Assembly: GCA_017620335.1 (NCBI GenBank)
Contig: JAFZQO010000051.1
Coordinates: forward strand, 1 to 36,065
Origin: Bacteroidales bacterium
Lineage (GTDB): Bacteria > Bacteroidota > Bacteroidia > Bacteroidales > UBA932
Length of the DNA stretch: 36,065 bases
Reading direction: 5' to 3'
Within the stretch, counting starts at the first letter, position 1. Each line of letters opens with the position of its first letter. This document shows positions 33,508 through 36,065 of the stretch, in pieces. The notes under the pieces are model-generated. The model had not been told where the DNA came from, searched no databases, and saw only the letters and a program-made list of their open reading frames with translations. The translations under genes were made by a program, and so were the position numbers.

Positions 33508-34314
33508 ATGCGTTACCGTATCCAACTCTCCTACCGGGGTGAGGGCTTCTGCGGCTGGCAGGTCCAGCCCGAAGCGCCGAGCGTCCAGCAGACCCTCGAG
33601 CAGGCGCTCACCACCCTGTTGCATGAACCCGTGGCCGTGACCGGCGCCGGCCGGACCGACACGGGCGTGAATGCAATCGGCTACATCGCTCATTTCGACG
33701 CAGCCGGAGGGCTTGACACGCGTCAATTATGCTACAAATTAAATGCCATTCTACCCGACGGCGTCGTGGTCCACGGCATCAGGGAAGCGGCGCCCGAATT
33801 CCACGCCCGCTTCGACGCCGCGCGCCGCGAATACACCTACTTCCTGCACCGGGTCAAGGATCCCTTCGTGGCGCCGTTTTCCTGCCTGTACACATTCCCG
33901 GAGGTGGATTTCGAGCGCATGAACCAGGCGGCGCAGGCCCTGCTCGGGCAGCATGATTTCCGCTGCTTCGAGAAGACGGGTGCGGACAGCAAGACCTCCG
34001 TCTGCACGGTCACGGAAGCGGCCTGGCACCGCTACACCCCCACGCATCTGCAGCTCACCGGCGGCACAGGGGGCGAGCACTACAGGTACTTCCGCATCGC
34101 GGCGGACCGCTTCCTTCGCAACATGGTCCGCGCCATCGTGGGTACCCTGCTCGAAGTCGGCCGCGGCAAGCGCACCGTGGCAGCATTCCAATCTCTGGTC
34201 CTGCCCGCAGACTTTGGTGCTTCGAGCCTTGGTGCGGAGGAGTCGGCAGGGCGCAGCCAAGCCGGCGAATCAGCACCGGCGCACGCCTTGTTCTTGAGCG
34301 GAATCGATTATTAA
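33508..34314 (+). CDS. truA: tRNA pseudouridine synthase A
   Basis: The 268-residue enzyme makes pseudouridine at positions 38-40 of tRNA anticodon arms. The catalytic Asp51 lies in GAGRTDTGVNA, with FHARFDAARREYTYFL and FRIAADRFLRNMVRAIVGTLLEVGRGK further on. I start at MRYRIQLSYRGEGFCGWQ (33508); upstream in-frame codons overlap moxR and are not conserved-looking. Near the end, about 15 residues (GASSLGAEESAGRSQA) precede the usual AxxxPAHALFL and coincide with an inverted repeat at 34216-34277, an apparent insertion. The gene converges on the nucleoside kinase gene, with no clear terminator in the 18-bp gap. Confidence 0.95.
   Translation: MRYRIQLSYRGEGFCGWQVQPEAPSVQQTLEQALTTLLHEPVAVTGAGRTDTGVNAIGYIAHFDAAGGLDTRQLCYKLNAILPDGVVVHGIREAAPEFHARFDAARREYTYFLHRVKDPFVAPFSCLYTFPEVDFERMNQAAQALLGQHDFRCFEKTGADSKTSVCTVTEAAWHRYTPTHLQLTGGTGGEHYRYFRIAADRFLRNMVRAIVGTLLEVGRGKRTVAAFQSLVLPADFGASSLGAEESAGRSQAGESAPAHALFLSGIDY
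34216..34277. repeat. In-frame imperfect palindrome in truA
   Basis: GGTGCT (34216-34221) pairs with AGCACC (34272-34277). Inside, CTTGGTGCG (34228-34236) pairs with CGCAGCCAAG (34252-34261) with one bulged base. The right arm read on the minus strand contains TTGGCTGCG, a 9-mer also present in the arm of folC palindrome 2. Confidence 0.6.
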
Positions 34315-34332
34315 CGAAACGGTTTCTGCTAT

Positions 34333-35325
34333 TTACAGCGTCTGGCCGCCGATGAATTCCCGCATGATCGAGGTGGGCGGGATGGCCGCGATCTCGGCCG
34401 GCTTGAGGGCCGTCACCAGCACGAGGAACGACAGCAGGCTCTGCGCCTTCTCGTAGGCCGGGGAGGACTCGCTGATGCCGCACAGGAGCGGTTCTGCGTA
34501 ATACTTCAGCAGAGGGATGTCGTAGAGCGTGGAGGAGTTGAAGACGACGTTGGCGTTCTCCTCATAGGGGAAGATGTTGCGCGTCTCGCCGCGGCGCACG
34601 GACGGCCAGCGGAGGATGTTCTCCTCGGGGGAGATGCCGCGGGTGCGGTTGTCGCGTACGATGCGGCGCAGCAGGCGCTTGTCGGTGGTGGAGCCGTGGT
34701 CCTTTTCGCCGCCGGGCAGGGCGGACAGGGCGGAGATATAGATACCGAAGATGCGGTCGCGGGGGATGGCCGGAGTGAGGGCCGGGTTGAGGCCGTGGAT
34801 GCCCTCCATGAAGAGGATGTCGCCCTCCTCCATCCGGAGCCGGTCGCCGTTGAAGACACGGTGGCCCGCCTTGAAGTCGAACTTCGGGAGCTCGACCTCC
34901 CTGCCGGCGAGCAGGTCGGTCAGCTGCTCGTTCAGGAACGCCACGTCCATGGCTTCGAGCGCTTCGTAATCGCGCTCGCCGTTCTCGTCGATCGGGGTCT
35001 GGTCGCGGGCGACAAAATAGTTGTCAAGCTCCAGCACCTGGGGGCGCAGGCCGAGGACGCGCGCCTGCTGGGCGATGCGCAGCGAGGAGCTGGTCTTGCC
35101 GCTGGAGGAAGGCCCGGACATCATGACGATGCGGCAGCGGTTGCGGTTCCAGAAGATCTGGTCGGCCGCCTGGGCGTACTGACGCTCCTGGCGGGCTTCG
35201 CAGAGGTTGATGAGGTCGATGGCTTTGCCGCTGCTGACGATCTCGTTCACTTTTTGCAGGGTGTCGACGCCGATGGCCTGGCACCATTCTTTGTACTCCG
35301 CACGCGCGGCTTCAATCTTGGTCAT
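34333..35325 (-). CDS. Uridine kinase-like nucleoside kinase, short form
   Basis: The 330-residue protein has a P-loop GPSSSGKT (71-78), the substrate/metal region [40 protein letters not shown] and the tail [15 protein letters not shown]. It matches the kinase part of the Bacteroidetes nucleoside kinase related to Udk/phosphoribulokinase, which usually has about 220 extra N-terminal residues (a TGS and threonyl-tRNA synthetase-like part). Those are absent here. The start at 35325 overlaps the uvrA stop by 4 bp (ATGA); longer frames upstream are shadows of uvrA. Confidence 0.9.
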   Translation of the reverse strand: MTKIEAARAEYKEWCQAIGVDTLQKVNEIVSSGKAIDLINLCEARQERQYAQAADQIFWNRNRCRIVMMSGPSSSGKTSSSLRIAQQARVLGLRPQVLELDNYFVARDQTPIDENGERDYEALEAMDVAFLNEQLTDLLAGREVELPKFDFKAGHRVFNGDRLRMEEGDILFMEGIHGLNPALTPAIPRDRIFGIYISALSALPGGEKDHGSTTDKRLLRRIVRDNRTRGISPEENILRWPSVRRGETRNIFPYEENANVVFNSSTLYDIPLLKYYAEPLLCGISESSPAYEKAQSLLSFLVLVTALKPAEIAAIPPTSIMREFIGGQTL

Positions 35326-36065
35326 AACATTTCTTTTAAATAGGGACCGGTCACGGAGGCCGGGTTGGCGGCGACCTGTTCCGGGGTTCCCGTTGCAATA
35401 ATCCTGCCGCCGGCTTCTCCGCCGCCGGGGCCCATGTCTATGAGATAATCGACGCTTTTGAGGACGTCGAGGTTGTGTTCGATCACGATGACGGTGTTGC
35501 CCTGGTCCACCAGGCGCTGCAGCACTTCCATCAGGACCTTGATGTCCTGGGCATGCAGGCCCGTGGTGGGCTCGTCGAGCAGATAGAGGGTGCTTCCGGT
35601 AGCCTTGCGGGCCAGCTCGGCGGCCAGTTTCATGCGCTGGCTCTCGCCGCCGGACAGGGTCACGGCGGACTGTCCCAGGTGGATGTAGCCCAGGCCCACA
35701 TCCATGAGCGCCTTGAGTTTCGGGGCGATTTTGGGATGGGCCTTGAAGAATTCGTAGGCTTCCGTGACGGGCATTTCGAGCACGTCGCAGATGCTCCTGC
35801 CCTTGTACCGGACGGCGAGGGTGTCTTCCTTGTAGCGGCGGCCGCCGCAGGCTTCGCAGACGACGCTCACCGACGGCAGGAAGTTCATTTCGATGACCTT
35901 GATGCCGGCTCCCTTGCATTCCTCGCAGCGTCCGCCGGGGACGTTGAACGAGAAGCGGCCGGCCTTGAAACCGCGCACCTTGGCGTCGGGCGTTTCCTCG
36001 AAGAGGGTGCGGATGTCGGTAAAGACGCCGGTGAACGTGGCGGGATTGGAGCGCGGCGTGCGGCC
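35322..36065 (-). CDS. uvrA: Excinuclease ABC subunit A, C-terminal part (partial)
   Basis: The visible 247 codons, open to the window edge, start at [15 protein letters not shown]. They include the second zinc-finger cysteines (CEECKGAG, then [10 protein letters not shown]), the ABC signature [15 protein letters not shown], Walker [14 protein letters not shown] and [11 protein letters not shown]. UvrA finds DNA damage for nucleotide excision repair. The N-terminal three quarters of the gene lie beyond position 36065. It overlaps the nucleoside kinase gene by 4 bp. Confidence 0.98.
   Translation of the reverse strand, partial: GRTPRSNPATFTGVFTDIRTLFEETPDAKVRGFKAGRFSFNVPGGRCEECKGAGIKVIEMNFLPSVSVVCEACGGRRYKEDTLAVRYKGRSICDVLEMPVTEAYEFFKAHPKIAPKLKALMDVGLGYIHLGQSAVTLSGGESQRMKLAAELARKATGSTLYLLDEPTTGLHAQDIKVLMEVLQRLVDQGNTVIVIEHNLDVLKSVDYLIDMGPGGGEAGGRIIATGTPEQVAANPASVTGPYLKEML

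Noticed and set aside
35326-35919. Longer N-terminus for the nucleoside kinase
   Set aside because: The extra residues are Arg/Pro/Gly-rich out-of-frame reading of uvrA.

Overview
The window looks like chromosome from a high-GC, probably uncultured gut-type member of the Bacteroidales. Evidence: a Bacteroidetes-like 16S rRNA 5' end, promoters of the Bacteroidetes type (-33 TTTG, about 19 bp, -7 TAnnTTTG), a complete Bat (aerotolerance) operon, a DUF4251-type lipoprotein, a large coiled-coil lipoprotein and an alpha-2-macroglobulin-like protein. No genus can be fixed from sequence reading alone.

Layout. 1-376: start of an rRNA operon (minus strand) with leader and promoter, behind the groESL terminator. 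377-3741: groEL, groES and glyA, all minus. 3803-4875: a plus-strand pair, a SpoU-family RNA methyltransferase and a DUF4251-type lipoprotein. 4917-10278: minus-strand ppdK, a PIN-PhoH ATPase and a PurL/AIR-synthase-like protein of unknown role. 10338-17197: plus-strand folC and a 1769-residue alpha-2-macroglobulin-like protein. 17219-18678: a RAYT-type (REP-associated tyrosine transposase) gene between two 119-bp REP-like direct repeats, followed by a 340-bp purine-rich tract. 19094-24667: minus-strand envelope genes (OmpA-family protein, two lipoproteins). 25076-25150: tRNA-Val(UAC). 25192-33482: one tightly coupled minus-strand operon, moxR - DUF58 - membrane protein - batA - batB - batC - batD/batE, in which BatD and BatE form one reading frame. 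33508-36065: truA (plus), a short nucleoside kinase and the 3' part of uvrA (minus).

How the genes work together. The Bat operon encodes a MoxR AAA+ ATPase, a DUF58 partner, two membrane-anchored von Willebrand A proteins, TPR proteins and a BatD-type membrane protein. This is the standard MoxR/VWA envelope-stress assembly, and genes overlap by 1-4 bases, implying translational coupling. OmpA, the lipoproteins and the alpha-2-macroglobulin-like protein are further envelope functions. The remaining genes are housekeeping.

Most unusual signals: (1) three long hairpin-forming inverted repeats inside the reading frames of housekeeping genes (two in folC, one in truA), each apparently adding in-frame residues, in the manner of protein-coding palindromic elements; (2) the RAYT gene whose stop codon lies inside a REP-like motif and which is bracketed by two equal-length REP doublets; (3) the BatD-BatE fusion that keeps an internal signal-peptide-like segment; (4) a 108-bp near-complete palindrome between folC and the macroglobulin gene; (5) a terminator-like hairpin between the groES promoter candidate and its start codon.
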